Assembly: GCA_944381935.1 (NCBI GenBank)
Contig: CALWMN010000001.1
Span: forward strand, 1-64,000
Reading direction: 5' to 3'
DNA: 64,000 nucleotides
Origin: an uncultured Mediterraneibacter sp.
GTDB taxonomy: Bacteria > Bacillota > Clostridia > Lachnospirales > Lachnospiraceae
Below are positions 34,533-42,421 of the stretch, in pieces. The first letter of the stretch is position 1. Every line of letters starts with the position of its first letter. Under the pieces are notes generated by a model. It had not been told where the DNA came from, ran no database searches, and was given only the letters and a program-made list of their open reading frames with translations. Both the position numbers and the translations under genes were made by a program.

Positions 34533-35675
34533 TTACATATAGCTGTCCGGACTGACTGCCACACCATTTAACTCTACCTGGAAGTGAAGGTGGGGTCCTG
34601 TCGACTGCCCGGTGCTTCCCACATAGCCAATCTGCTGCCCTTTCTCCACATACTGCCCGGAAGAGACACAGATACTGGAATGGTGCATATATTTCGTCAC
34701 GAGCCCATTCCCATGATTGATTACAACCCAGTTGCCTGCGCTGTTGCTCCATCCTGCCTGTATCACAGTGCCGGCAGCAGCCGCATATGTAGGCGTCCCC
34801 GTGGGCGCCGCATAATCATTGCCCTTGTGGGGCGTAGGATCAAAGGATCTTACTTCCCCAAAATAACTGGACTGATATGTCATTCCCGGGCAGGGATGTG
34901 TAAAATATCCGCTGCCGCTGACAACCGTCCCGCCTGATGCAGGAGCTGAGACGCCTGAACCTGATTGTGCTGCCTGTGCCGCCTGCGCTGCTTTCGCCTG
35001 TTCTTCACGCAGGCGCTTCGCCTTCTCTGCTTCTTCCTTTAACTTCTCAAGAGTCTCTGAGTTCGCCTGGATCTCATCCTGGATCTCTGCTATCTGTGCT
35101 TCCTTGCTGTTCACAAGCTGCTGGACTTCTGTCTGCTGAGCTGCCAGCTGATCCTGAAGCTCATTCAGGTCAGCATATTCTTCCTGAAGCGCAGCCTCCT
35201 TTTCTTCCACTTCTTTCACAGTATTCTGAAACTCTGTGAGCATATCTCTATCATATGCAGAAAGAAGGGAAACATACTCCGCTTTGTTCAGAAGATCTCC
35301 TATGCTCTTGCTTTCCATCAGGATCTCAAGGAACTGCGCATTGCCGCCTTCGTACATGAACTTGATGCGCTTTTTCATGCTCTGGTACTGGTTATCCTCA
35401 TCTATCTTCGCCTGCACCAGCTCATTCTCCGCCGCCTCGATCTCCGCTTCTTTCTCTGACAGCTTCTTCTCCGTCTCATTCATATCCGAAATGATCTGGT
35501 TAAGCTGTGCCGTCAGATTCGCCTTTTCTTCCTCAGCGGCCTGCTTTTCTTCTTCCAACTGGTCTGCTTTCTTTTCTGCTTCATCTATCGTAACTGCACC
35601 GGCATCCATCCCTAAACCGATACACAAGGCAAACGCCATCACAAATGCAGCCGCTTTTTTCATCTGTCCCTTCAT
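34533..35675 (-). CDS. Coiled-coil M23 peptidase, FtsEX-partner murein hydrolase
   Basis: Secreted peptidoglycan endopeptidase or activator of the EnvC/PcsB type. From ATG 35675 (AGGAGG seven bases upstream) it is 380 aa. Order: signal peptide (MKKAAAFVMAFALCIGLG), a long coiled coil rich in Glu, Lys, Gln and Ala (about 25-235), an Ala/Gln and Gly/Ser linker, and a C-terminal LytM domain. The zinc-ligand pattern HKGNDYAAP, plus HLHFQVELNG near the end, is intact, so it should be catalytically active rather than only an activator. The ftsX gene ends 11 bases upstream, and the FtsEX complex probably gates this enzyme. Confidence 0.92.
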   Translation of the reverse strand: MKGQMKKAAAFVMAFALCIGLGMDAGAVTIDEAEKKADQLEEEKQAAEEEKANLTAQLNQIISDMNETEKKLSEKEAEIEAAENELVQAKIDEDNQYQSMKKRIKFMYEGGNAQFLEILMESKSIGDLLNKAEYVSLLSAYDRDMLTEFQNTVKEVEEKEAALQEEYADLNELQDQLAAQQTEVQQLVNSKEAQIAEIQDEIQANSETLEKLKEEAEKAKRLREEQAKAAQAAQAAQSGSGVSAPASGGTVVSGSGYFTHPCPGMTYQSSYFGEVRSFDPTPHKGNDYAAPTGTPTYAAAAGTVIQAGWSNSAGNWVVINHGNGLVTKYMHHSSICVSSGQYVEKGQQIGYVGSTGQSTGPHLHFQVELNGVAVSPDSYM

Positions 35676-35686
35676 CGGCACACCTC

Positions 35687-36637
35687 CTATACTTTCAGGT
35701 GCTTGCGTACCGTGAAGAAACTTCCGAGGAAACCGATCCCGATTCCCATGAGCAGTCCAATCGGCAGAAGATATACATATACGCTTCTGACCGGAAGGAA
35801 CTCAATGATATTCTGAAGGATACTGAACCTCTCCATAATATACTGCACTGCTTTGTCATAGAGCACATAGAGCAGTGCCAGCGGGATTACCGCCCCAAAT
35901 ATACCGATAATCAGACCCTCTATCACAAACGGAGACCGGACTACAAAGTCCTTTGCCCCAATGTATTTCATGATCGCGATCTCTTCTTTTCTGACCGTGA
36001 TACCCATCGTAACCGTATTGCTGATCAGGAAAACAGAAACTCCTAAAAGAATCGCAATAATCGCAACAGATATATACGCCACCAGCATATTCACACTTGA
36101 AAGTGTGTTGGCGACAACGTCAGACTTATTGACCTGCCTTACGCCGTCAAGGCTCTGGGCAAATTTGACAAGGTCCTGCTGTGTCGCTGAAAGGGACCTG
36201 CTCCGCGCCACAAGGCTCTCATTGGCATCCGACACTTTCATGTAAACTTCGTAGTTATCCGACCCGGCAAGCGGATTATCATCCCGAAACCCTTCCGCCA
36301 ATTCCGGGCTGTCCCCAAAGTATTCCTGTTGGAAATCCTCCCACGCCTCATCGGCAGAAACATACTTGACCTCTAAGACATCATCCCGGCTCCGAAGCTG
36401 GTCCCCGATCTCCCGGACCTGCGCATCCGTAGCATCTTCATCAAAGAACACCGTGATGGCGACGCCCTCCTCGGCTGTCCTGATGATGTACTGAAAATTC
36501 ATAATAATCGAAAAAAACAGACCAAACAGGAAGATACATGCTGACATTGTCGCAATGGATGCGAGAGAAAACATCTTGTTTCTCCAGATATTCTTAACTC
36601 CCTGTTTTCCGACGTATCCTAATGTACTAATCCTCAT
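35687..36637 (-). CDS. ftsX: Cell-division ABC transporter-like permease FtsX
   Basis: Membrane partner of FtsE that transmits ATPase-driven movement to a cell-wall hydrolase. The 316-aa protein has one N-terminal membrane segment, a roughly 130-residue outer loop and three C-terminal segments, the standard FtsX layout. The motif KEEIAIMKYIGAKDFVVRSPFVIEG is characteristic. Its start overlaps the end of ftsE by 11 bases. Confidence 0.95.
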   Translation of the reverse strand: MRISTLGYVGKQGVKNIWRNKMFSLASIATMSACIFLFGLFFSIIMNFQYIIRTAEEGVAITVFFDEDATDAQVREIGDQLRSRDDVLEVKYVSADEAWEDFQQEYFGDSPELAEGFRDDNPLAGSDNYEVYMKVSDANESLVARSRSLSATQQDLVKFAQSLDGVRQVNKSDVVANTLSSVNMLVAYISVAIIAILLGVSVFLISNTVTMGITVRKEEIAIMKYIGAKDFVVRSPFVIEGLIIGIFGAVIPLALLYVLYDKAVQYIMERFSILQNIIEFLPVRSVYVYLLPIGLLMGIGIGFLGSFFTVRKHLKV

Positions 36638-37313
36638 TTACATACCCACCTTTTTGTTCATCACTCACGATCACGCCCTGTCTCATCGTAATAACGCGTT
36701 CGTTCATTTCGTTCACGATCTCCTGGTTATGTGTTACGACAAGCACTGTCGTTCCACGCTCATTCGCCTCCTTCAACAGACTCATGATCTCCCATGAGTT
36801 TGTCGGATCCAGGTTTCCGGTCGGCTCATCGGCCAGCAAAATGGCAGGTTCATTTACAATTGCCCTTGCGATCGCGACACGCTGCTGTTCTCCTCCCGAC
36901 AGCTCCTTCGGGAAAGATTTATACTTCTGAGCAAGTCCGACCAGAGAAAGCGCTGCCGGCACTTTCTTTTTGATGATCCGGGTCGGCGTCTCTGTCACCC
37001 TAAGGGCAAATGCGATATTTTCATAGATATTTCTGTCCTTCAGAAGACGGAAGTCCTGAAAGACAACTCCCAGCCCTCTTCTGTACTTTGCAATATGACG
37101 ATGTTTCATCCGGTTCAGGTTCTGACCGTTCACAATGATCGTCCCCTCTGTCGGATTCAGCTCTTTCATGATCAGGCGGATCAGAGTAGACTTCCCCGAG
37201 CCGCTGTCACCAACGATGAAAACGAACTCTCCCCGTTCGATTTTCACAGAGACACCATTAAGAGCTGCATTTCCTTTGGTGTACTCCTTCGTTACGTTCC
37301 TTAATTCAATCAT
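36627..37313 (-). CDS. ftsE: Cell-division ATP-binding protein FtsE
   Basis: ATPase of the FtsEX complex. The 228-aa protein has Walker A GDSGSGKST, signature LSGGEQQRVAIAR, Walker B LLADEPTGNLDP and switch His in VTHNQE. It heads the ftsE-ftsX-M23-S41 group. Upstream is a 229-bp gap with a duplicated GC-rich word (37371-37527) separating it from the PucR-type regulator. Confidence 0.97.
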   Translation of the reverse strand: MIELRNVTKEYTKGNAALNGVSVKIERGEFVFIVGDSGSGKSTLIRLIMKELNPTEGTIIVNGQNLNRMKHRHIAKYRRGLGVVFQDFRLLKDRNIYENIAFALRVTETPTRIIKKKVPAALSLVGLAQKYKSFPKELSGGEQQRVAIARAIVNEPAILLADEPTGNLDPTNSWEIMSLLKEANERGTTVLVVTHNQEIVNEMNERVITMRQGVIVSDEQKGGYVNED

Positions 37314-37370
37314 ATGTTCCTCCTAATTATCCATACTCCTTCGTACGCGAATATCCCCCACCTGAGCGCC

Positions 37371-37527
37371 CGCGGTCCTGTATGCCGCGCACTTCTTTCC
37401 GCTTTCTCGCCATGCAAGCTCGATTCCGGACTGCCGTCCTTCTTCTCGCTTGGGCTGAGCGCCCTATGCGCCTTCCATTCCCGCTCTGTGTGAATCCCTT
37501 CACACGCGCGGTCCTGTATGCCGCGCA
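37371..37527. repeat. 21-bp direct repeats flanking a GC-rich intergenic segment upstream of ftsE
   Basis: A 21-base word is repeated exactly at 37371-37391 and 37507-37527 (start CGCGGTCC, end GCCGCGCA). Each copy has short inverted ends (CGCGG/CCGCG) that could form a hairpin. A second shared word TGAGCGCCC occurs at 37363 and 37456. The enclosed sequence is more GC-rich than the flanks and encodes nothing convincing. It looks like an intergenic repeat family. Confidence 0.7.
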
Positions 37528-37542
37528 TGGCTTGGTCAGGTA

Positions 37543-38634
37543 TCAATACTCTAAAGACTCCATATACTTCATGTATTTTACGACCATGAGAGCAATCTTG
37601 AATGTGATAGCGTCTTCAAATACGCGAAGATCAAGCCCGGTACTTTTCTGGAGTTTATCCAGCCTGTATACAAGAGTATTTCTGTGAATATAAAGCTGTC
37701 TGGACGTTTCTGATACATTGAGGCTGTTCTCAAAGAATTTGTTGATTGTCGTCAATGTCTCCTCATCAAAATCATCCGGAGATTTCCCCTCGAAAATCTC
37801 TTTGATAAACATCTTGCACAACGGGATCGGAAGCTGATAAATCAGTCTGCCGATTCCAAGAGTAGTGTATGCCACGATGTCTTTCTCATCAAAAAAGATC
37901 TTTCCGACGTCAAGCGCCAGCTTCGCCTCCTTGTAGGACTTGGAAACTTCTTTGATGTCCCCTACAATGGTTCCATATGCAATGTGGATCTGCTCTTCGC
38001 CTCCCTCGTTCCTGAGCGTATCCAGCATGTCCTTCGCCATCTTCTCAAGCTCTTTGTTTCCATCCTTTTCAGAAAGTTCTTTTACTACAATGATGTTCTT
38101 CTCATCTACAGCAGTAATAAAATCTTTCGACTTGCCTCCCAGAAGGCTTCTGACATTATCCAATGCGGCACTGTCCTTTTCGTGCGATGTCTCAATAATA
38201 AAGATAACACGTTTTACTTCTGTGTCAATATGCAATTTTTTCGCCCTGTTATAAATATCAACAAGAAGGAGATTGTCCAGCAGCAGATTTTTGATAAAAT
38301 TGTCTTTATCGAACCTCTCTTTATATGCAACAAGAAGACTCTGTATCTGGAATGCAGCGATCTTCCCAAGCATATACACATCCTCGCTCTCACCGTCGGC
38401 AAGGAGCACATATTCCAGCCTCTGTTCATCAAATATCTTGAAGAACTGGCAACCCTGGATCACCTGGCTGTCCGCCGGGGACTCCACAAATGAGAGTACT
38501 GCCTCAGGGCAGTCTTGAAAAGTGTCAAAAGTCGCTGCCAGCTCTTTTCCTTCTGTGTCCAGCACACAGAAGTCGACTCTGGAAATCCCCTTTAATCCCT
38601 CGATCGTATTCTGAAGTATCTGATTAGAAATCAT
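37543..38634 (-). CDS. PucR/CdaR-family transcriptional regulator
   Basis: 363 aa from ATG 38634 (GGAGG eight bases upstream). The C-terminus is a PucR-type helix-turn-helix: ETSRQLYIHRNTLVYRLDKL, followed by a helical end. A central GGDEF-like fold is typical of CdaR proteins and fits residues about 150-270, without catalytic motifs. The N-terminal third is probably a sensor. Family members respond to sugar diacids or purine breakdown products, but here the gene precedes ftsEX and its target is not evident. A 177-bp AT-rich gap upstream probably holds its promoter. Confidence 0.82.
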   Translation of the reverse strand: MISNQILQNTIEGLKGISRVDFCVLDTEGKELAATFDTFQDCPEAVLSFVESPADSQVIQGCQFFKIFDEQRLEYVLLADGESEDVYMLGKIAAFQIQSLLVAYKERFDKDNFIKNLLLDNLLLVDIYNRAKKLHIDTEVKRVIFIIETSHEKDSAALDNVRSLLGGKSKDFITAVDEKNIIVVKELSEKDGNKELEKMAKDMLDTLRNEGGEEQIHIAYGTIVGDIKEVSKSYKEAKLALDVGKIFFDEKDIVAYTTLGIGRLIYQLPIPLCKMFIKEIFEGKSPDDFDEETLTTINKFFENSLNVSETSRQLYIHRNTLVYRLDKLQKSTGLDLRVFEDAITFKIALMVVKYMKYMESLEY

Positions 38635-38851
38635 CCTTTTTTCCTCCACTCCTTTGGGCAAATTCATGTACATTTTTCACAAATTTTCAGTCCGCAAAAA
38701 GATTCCGTAGACATAATCACATATTATATTAAGGCAAAACGCAGAAAAAAGAAAGAGGAAATACTCTTTTTTTATGCATTTCCTCAAATTTTTTACAAAA
38801 AATTCATATTTAAATTTCTATGCATTGTTCACAAAAGACCGATGACCCGTT

Positions 38852-39526
38852 TCAGCTTTCTTTCTGCTGTTTTTCCACCTGATACCGGAAGATTTTCTTC
38901 AGGATAAAATGTTTGATATGTTTTAGCAGCTTGCGTTCATCGTAACTCTTCCATAATATATTCCCGCACCCAAGCCATACGCGGGAGTTAAGCAGCGCTT
39001 TATTCCGCAGGATAAATTCTTCCTGGTATGGGGAAGGAAGCACAGACAGGATGCAGTCTGTCTCCGTGCCGTTGATCTCATTGACTACCTCTTCCTCCTG
39101 AACCCCATCCTGCCCCAGCAACGCATGCCCCGTCATCCTGATGCCGCGGTTATATCTGGATACAGCTTCCTCAACACGCCTGAGTTCTCCTTCTGACCCG
39201 GCGAGAAGGAACACTCTCTTATGCTGTTTCTGAAGATATTTCATAAACATTTTCAAAAAGGTGCGTTCCCCTGCTTCTTTGAGCCTGATCCAGTCATGTA
39301 TTTCTCCCGCCTCAAGAATCTCCGCTTCCCCCGGAAGCAGCATCTTCATCTGCCCGAGCTGTTCGGTCCACAGACGGTCGTCCTGCCCTGACAGAAGCAT
39401 ATCCATCGACACGATTCCAATCGTATCGAGCGTTTCATCCTCTAAAAACTGTATTGCCTGTAACATGGCGTCCTTTGCCGAAAGGCAATCCAGCTCTACT
39501 CCCAAAACATTAAATTTTTCTTCCAT
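38852..39526 (-). CDS. WecG/TagA/CpsF-family glycosyltransferase-like protein
   Basis: 224-aa protein with the WecG/TagA family outline: N-terminal FNVLGVELDCLSAKDAM, a middle KMLLPGEAEILEA, then RVFLLAGSEGELRRVEEAVSRYN. Family members transfer N-acetylmannosamine or related sugars to a lipid-linked precursor in wall or capsule synthesis. The usual N-terminal catalytic Asp/Thr region is poorly conserved and no polymer genes are nearby, so this may be a divergent or repurposed member. A good promoter (39562-39590) lies upstream. Confidence 0.72.
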   Translation of the reverse strand: MEEKFNVLGVELDCLSAKDAMLQAIQFLEDETLDTIGIVSMDMLLSGQDDRLWTEQLGQMKMLLPGEAEILEAGEIHDWIRLKEAGERTFLKMFMKYLQKQHKRVFLLAGSEGELRRVEEAVSRYNRGIRMTGHALLGQDGVQEEEVVNEINGTETDCILSVLPSPYQEEFILRNKALLNSRVWLGCGNILWKSYDERKLLKHIKHFILKKIFRYQVEKQQKES

Positions 39527-39561
39527 CTACCCATCACCCGTTGACACTCCCCAGGTTAGAA

Positions 39562-39590
39562 ATTGTATCAAATTTATGTATTTTTGTAAA
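39562..39590 (-). promoter_or_regulatory. Promoter of the WecG-like gene
   Basis: TTTACA (39585-39590) and TACAAT (39562-39567) on the minus strand with 17-bp spacing, about 35 bases before the start codon. Confidence 0.6.
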
Positions 39591-39595
39591 GAACT

Positions 39596-39621
39596 GTGCC
39601 CGAAACTTCTGTTCCGGGCAC
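39596..39621 (-). terminator. Terminator-like hairpin after the spore-protein gene
   Basis: Arms GTGCCCG / CGGGCAC with a 12-nt loop, 44 bases past the stop, followed on the minus strand by AGTTCTTT, a short U-tract. Confidence 0.6.
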
Positions 39622-39664
39622 TCTCTGCAAAGCTGCCCCTACCTGTCCGCGCAGCGGGCAGGTA

Positions 39665-39862
39665 TCATTCCTCTCTCTGAGCGCGTCTTTTTCTCCTGGT
39701 CACCAGTCCGCCGATGCGCCCGGTCTCTTTTGATGTAAGCGACCTCCATCCCTGCTCCAGCACTTTGTCAAGGAGTCCCAGTTCCTCTGCTATTTCATAT
39801 TTCATTTTTTCTTCCGGTTCCAGGCTGTTCAGATCTACCGGCTTTTCTTTTTTCTTTCCCAT
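39665..39862 (-). CDS. Small acid-soluble spore protein, alpha/beta type (divergent)
   Basis: 65 aa from ATG 39862. It contains KYEIAEELGL, which fits the spore-protease (GPR) cleavage site of alpha/beta SASPs, and ends SKETGRIGGLVTRRKRR, matching the second conserved DNA-binding region. SASPs coat and protect DNA in dormant spores and are degraded on germination. A longer frame from 39934 lacks a ribosome site at its start. The gene marks the organism as a spore former and is probably transcribed by a forespore sigma factor, though no such promoter was identified. Confidence 0.82.
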   Translation of the reverse strand: MGKKKEKPVDLNSLEPEEKMKYEIAEELGLLDKVLEQGWRSLTSKETGRIGGLVTRRKRRAQREE

Positions 39863-39961
39863 ACTGCAATGCCTTCTTTCCGTTTTTCCAGAGTATTGCC
39901 TGAAAAAAGGGCTCGCATACAGTATGCCCGGCATTTCCCGGCCATTTACCCACAGCCGGTT

Positions 39962-40285
39962 TTAAAGCCCCGCCTTCTCCCCGAATATGAGATCAATCCT
40001 GTCCCTGTAATTTTCCCACTCTGCCTGATATTCCTCCAGAAGCCGGATGCCTTTGCCCGTTATCCTGTAGTATCTTCTGTTCCTGCCGTCGTACTGCCTG
40101 TCATATACCTCCAGACATCCATCTTTCTGCAGCCTCCTGAGGACAGGATACAGAGTTGATTCCGATACCTCTATCACCCTGCGCACATCCTGCGTGATCT
40201 TGTAACCGTATGTCCCGTCCTTCTCTTTTGCCGCAACTGCCAGCACAATCGCATCCAGCAGCGCAGCGCCTGTGTGAAATACCAT
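39962..40285 (-). CDS. PadR-family transcriptional regulator
   Basis: 107 aa from ATG 40285, with GGGAGG five bases upstream. The winged-helix core TYGYKITQDVRRVIEVSESTLYPVLRRL with the wing YDRQYDGRNRRYYRITGKG is typical of short PadR regulators, usually repressors of membrane or efflux genes. No obvious target gene is adjacent: downstream is the spore protein, upstream the end of the glucuronate operon. Short PadR genes are often followed by a DUF1700 membrane gene; that partner is missing here. Confidence 0.88.
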   Translation of the reverse strand: MVFHTGAALLDAIVLAVAAKEKDGTYGYKITQDVRRVIEVSESTLYPVLRRLQKDGCLEVYDRQYDGRNRRYYRITGKGIRLLEEYQAEWENYRDRIDLIFGEKAGL

Positions 40286-40382
40286 GTGATCCTCCCTCGG
40301 TGCAACAGGGCGACAACGCACTAAGCTCCTAATAATATTATTTCATTTTCCATATTATAGGAAATATAGCATTTGCTGTCAA

Positions 40383-40412
40383 TAAAACGGACTGCCTTTT
40401 TGTGGCAGTCCG
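40383..40412 (-). terminator. Terminator of the glucuronate operon
   Basis: Minus-strand perfect 9-bp arms CGGACTGCC / GGCAGTCCG with a 7-nt loop, followed by TTTTATT, 42 bases after the stop of the SDR gene. Confidence 0.9.
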
Positions 40413-40454
40413 CTTAATTCCGGTTTCCCGATACCTGATTTTATATACGCGCCT

Positions 40455-41303
40455 TTATACTCCCGAGTATGCAGCATAGCCGCCGTCGATCGGAATACAA
40501 ACGCCTGTAATGAATCCCGCCGCGTCATTGTTGACCAGGAATAACACCGCTCCAACCAGCTCTTCGAGCTCTCCAAAACGTCCCATCGGAGTTCCGGCGA
40601 GAATTTTAGCCGTACGAGCTGTCGGGGTTCCATCCTCATTGAACAGAAGCGCCCTGTTCTGATTGCCCACGAAGAATCCCGGAGCGATAGCGTTTACCCT
40701 GATCCCTGATTTTGCAAAGTAAGTTGCCAGCCACTGTGTGAAGTTGACGATAGCCGATTTTGCTCCCGAGTATGCCGGAATCTTTGTCAGCGGCGTGTAC
40801 GCGTTCATGGACGCGATGTTCAGGATATTCCCATTTCGATCGATCATATCTGCCGCGAACACCTGTGTCGGAAGCAGCGTTCCCAGCCAGTTCAGTGCAA
40901 ATACAAATTCTACGCCTGACTTGTCCAGATCGAAAAATGTCTTGCAGTTCTCGATATCTTTCGCTTCAAAGTGGAACTCATTGTCTGTAGTTGCACGGGG
41001 ATTGTTTCCGCCCGCCCCGTTGATCAGCACATCGCATGGTCCGAAGTCTGCCAGGATCTGCTCATGAACCTGGTCCAGGTTCTCACGTTCCAGCACATTT
41101 GCCTTATACGCTTTGGCGATGCCGCCCTCAGCAGTGATCTTGTCCGCCACCTTCCGGGCAGCCTCCTCATTCAGATCCAGGATCGCCACTTTTCCGCCTG
41201 CAGCAGCAAGCTTCTCTGCGAACATCCCGCAGATTGCCCCGCCTGCTCCGGTGACCACACATACTTTCCCAGTAAGATCAGTATTCAATACGTTTTTTTC
41301 CAT
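40455..41303 (-). CDS. SDR-family fructuronate reductase (UxuB/YjmF type)
   Basis: Short-chain dehydrogenase, 282 aa, probably reducing D-fructuronate to D-mannonate with NAD(P)H. The cofactor site is VVTGAGGAICG, where Cys follows Ile as in the Bacillus YjmF-type enzymes. The catalytic Ser, Tyr and Lys are in NIASMNAY and PAYSGAKSA. It is the third gene of uxaC-uxuA-SDR, which completes the glucuronate to KDG sequence. The protein is unrelated to the mannitol-dehydrogenase-family UxuB at 8.2 kb, so the window encodes two different solutions to the same step. Confidence 0.85.
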   Translation of the reverse strand: MEKNVLNTDLTGKVCVVTGAGGAICGMFAEKLAAAGGKVAILDLNEEAARKVADKITAEGGIAKAYKANVLERENLDQVHEQILADFGPCDVLINGAGGNNPRATTDNEFHFEAKDIENCKTFFDLDKSGVEFVFALNWLGTLLPTQVFAADMIDRNGNILNIASMNAYTPLTKIPAYSGAKSAIVNFTQWLATYFAKSGIRVNAIAPGFFVGNQNRALLFNEDGTPTARTAKILAGTPMGRFGELEELVGAVLFLVNNDAAGFITGVCIPIDGGYAAYSGV

Positions 41304-41352
41304 TTTTCTTCTCCTCTCCCTTCACAAGATCCGATTTACAGTCTATGTTCCA

Positions 41353-42399
41353 CTAGGCTCTGTCCTTTTCACATGCCTCAAACAATCCATTTAAGTAAGC
41401 TGCACCAAGAGCACGGTCATACAATCCATATCCCGGTTTCCCGGTCTCGCCCCAGATCATGCGCCCGTGGTCCGGACGTACATATCCGTCGAATCCGGTC
41501 TCAACAAGCGCTTTCGTGATCTCATACATATCAAGAGAACCACACTCGGAGAGATGTGCTCTCTCCTCAAAGGAACCGTCCTCCATGATCTTGACATTGC
41601 GCATGTGCATAAAGCCGATACGTCCCATCGAAGAATATTTGCGTACCATTGCCGGGATATCATTCGACTTTGCACATCCGAGGGAACCAGTGCACAGGCA
41701 CAGCGAATTGGACGGGGAGTCCACGATCGAGAGGTACCTGTCCAGATTCTCCTCACAGGTGATTACGCGGGGAAGTCCAAAGATCGGATACGGCGGATCA
41801 TCCGGGTGAAGCGCCATCACAACGCCGCACTCCTCTGCAACCGGGATCACTTTCCTGAGGAATACCTCGATATTGTTCCACAGCCCCTCTTCTCCAAGTT
41901 CTCCGTATGCCTGGATCAGGCCGCGCACTTCGTCCTGCGTGTAGCTTGCATCCCATCCCGGAAGATTGATGTCGTCCTTGAGCGGGTCAAGTCCTTTCAT
42001 CTGATCCCAGTACATAACCAGGCTCGTGGAGCCGTCCGGAGCTTTCTTGTCAAGCTGTGTGCGGGTCCAGTCAAAAACAGGCATGAAATTATAGGTTACG
42101 CATTTAATTCCATATTTTGCACAGCGGCGGATGTTTTCACAGTATACATCAATGTGCGCGTCTCTCTTGTCTGTTCCAAGCTTGATATCCTCAGATACGG
42201 GAATGGATTCCACCACATCAAAGACCAGTCCGTGCGCCTCACAGTCTGCTTTCATCTTTGCAAGGCTCTCCTCGGGCCATACTTCACCTGGTTTCACATC
42301 ATATACTGCGGAGACAATAGACCGCATTCCCGGAATCTGGGAGATATACTCCAGAGAAATCGGATCCGATTCTCCATACCAACGAAAAGACATCTTCAT
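41353..42399 (-). CDS. uxuA: Mannonate dehydratase (second copy)
   Basis: Dehydrates D-mannonate to KDG. From ATG 42399 (MKMSFRWYGESDPISLEY, GGAGG ten bases upstream) it is 348 aa; the reading from 42531 is an extension into the gap and uxaC. The signature VRPDHGRMIWGE with GYGLYDRALGAAYL matches the first copy, as do metal-binding regions HPDDPPYPIFGLPR and CTGSLG. It sits between uxaC (22-base gap) and the SDR reductase, so this copy serves glucuronate, while the copy at 9.8 kb belongs to the GntR operon. Confidence 0.96.
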   Translation of the reverse strand: MKMSFRWYGESDPISLEYISQIPGMRSIVSAVYDVKPGEVWPEESLAKMKADCEAHGLVFDVVESIPVSEDIKLGTDKRDAHIDVYCENIRRCAKYGIKCVTYNFMPVFDWTRTQLDKKAPDGSTSLVMYWDQMKGLDPLKDDINLPGWDASYTQDEVRGLIQAYGELGEEGLWNNIEVFLRKVIPVAEECGVVMALHPDDPPYPIFGLPRVITCEENLDRYLSIVDSPSNSLCLCTGSLGCAKSNDIPAMVRKYSSMGRIGFMHMRNVKIMEDGSFEERAHLSECGSLDMYEITKALVETGFDGYVRPDHGRMIWGETGKPGYGLYDRALGAAYLNGLFEACEKDRA

Positions 42400-42421
42400 A
42401 GTAATTCTTCCTCCTATTTTC

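Noticed and set aside
37310..37546. 78-codon frame spanning the repeat upstream of ftsE
   Set aside because: It has no ribosome site and its content is set by the GC-rich repeated element, so it was treated as an intergenic repeat and not as a gene.
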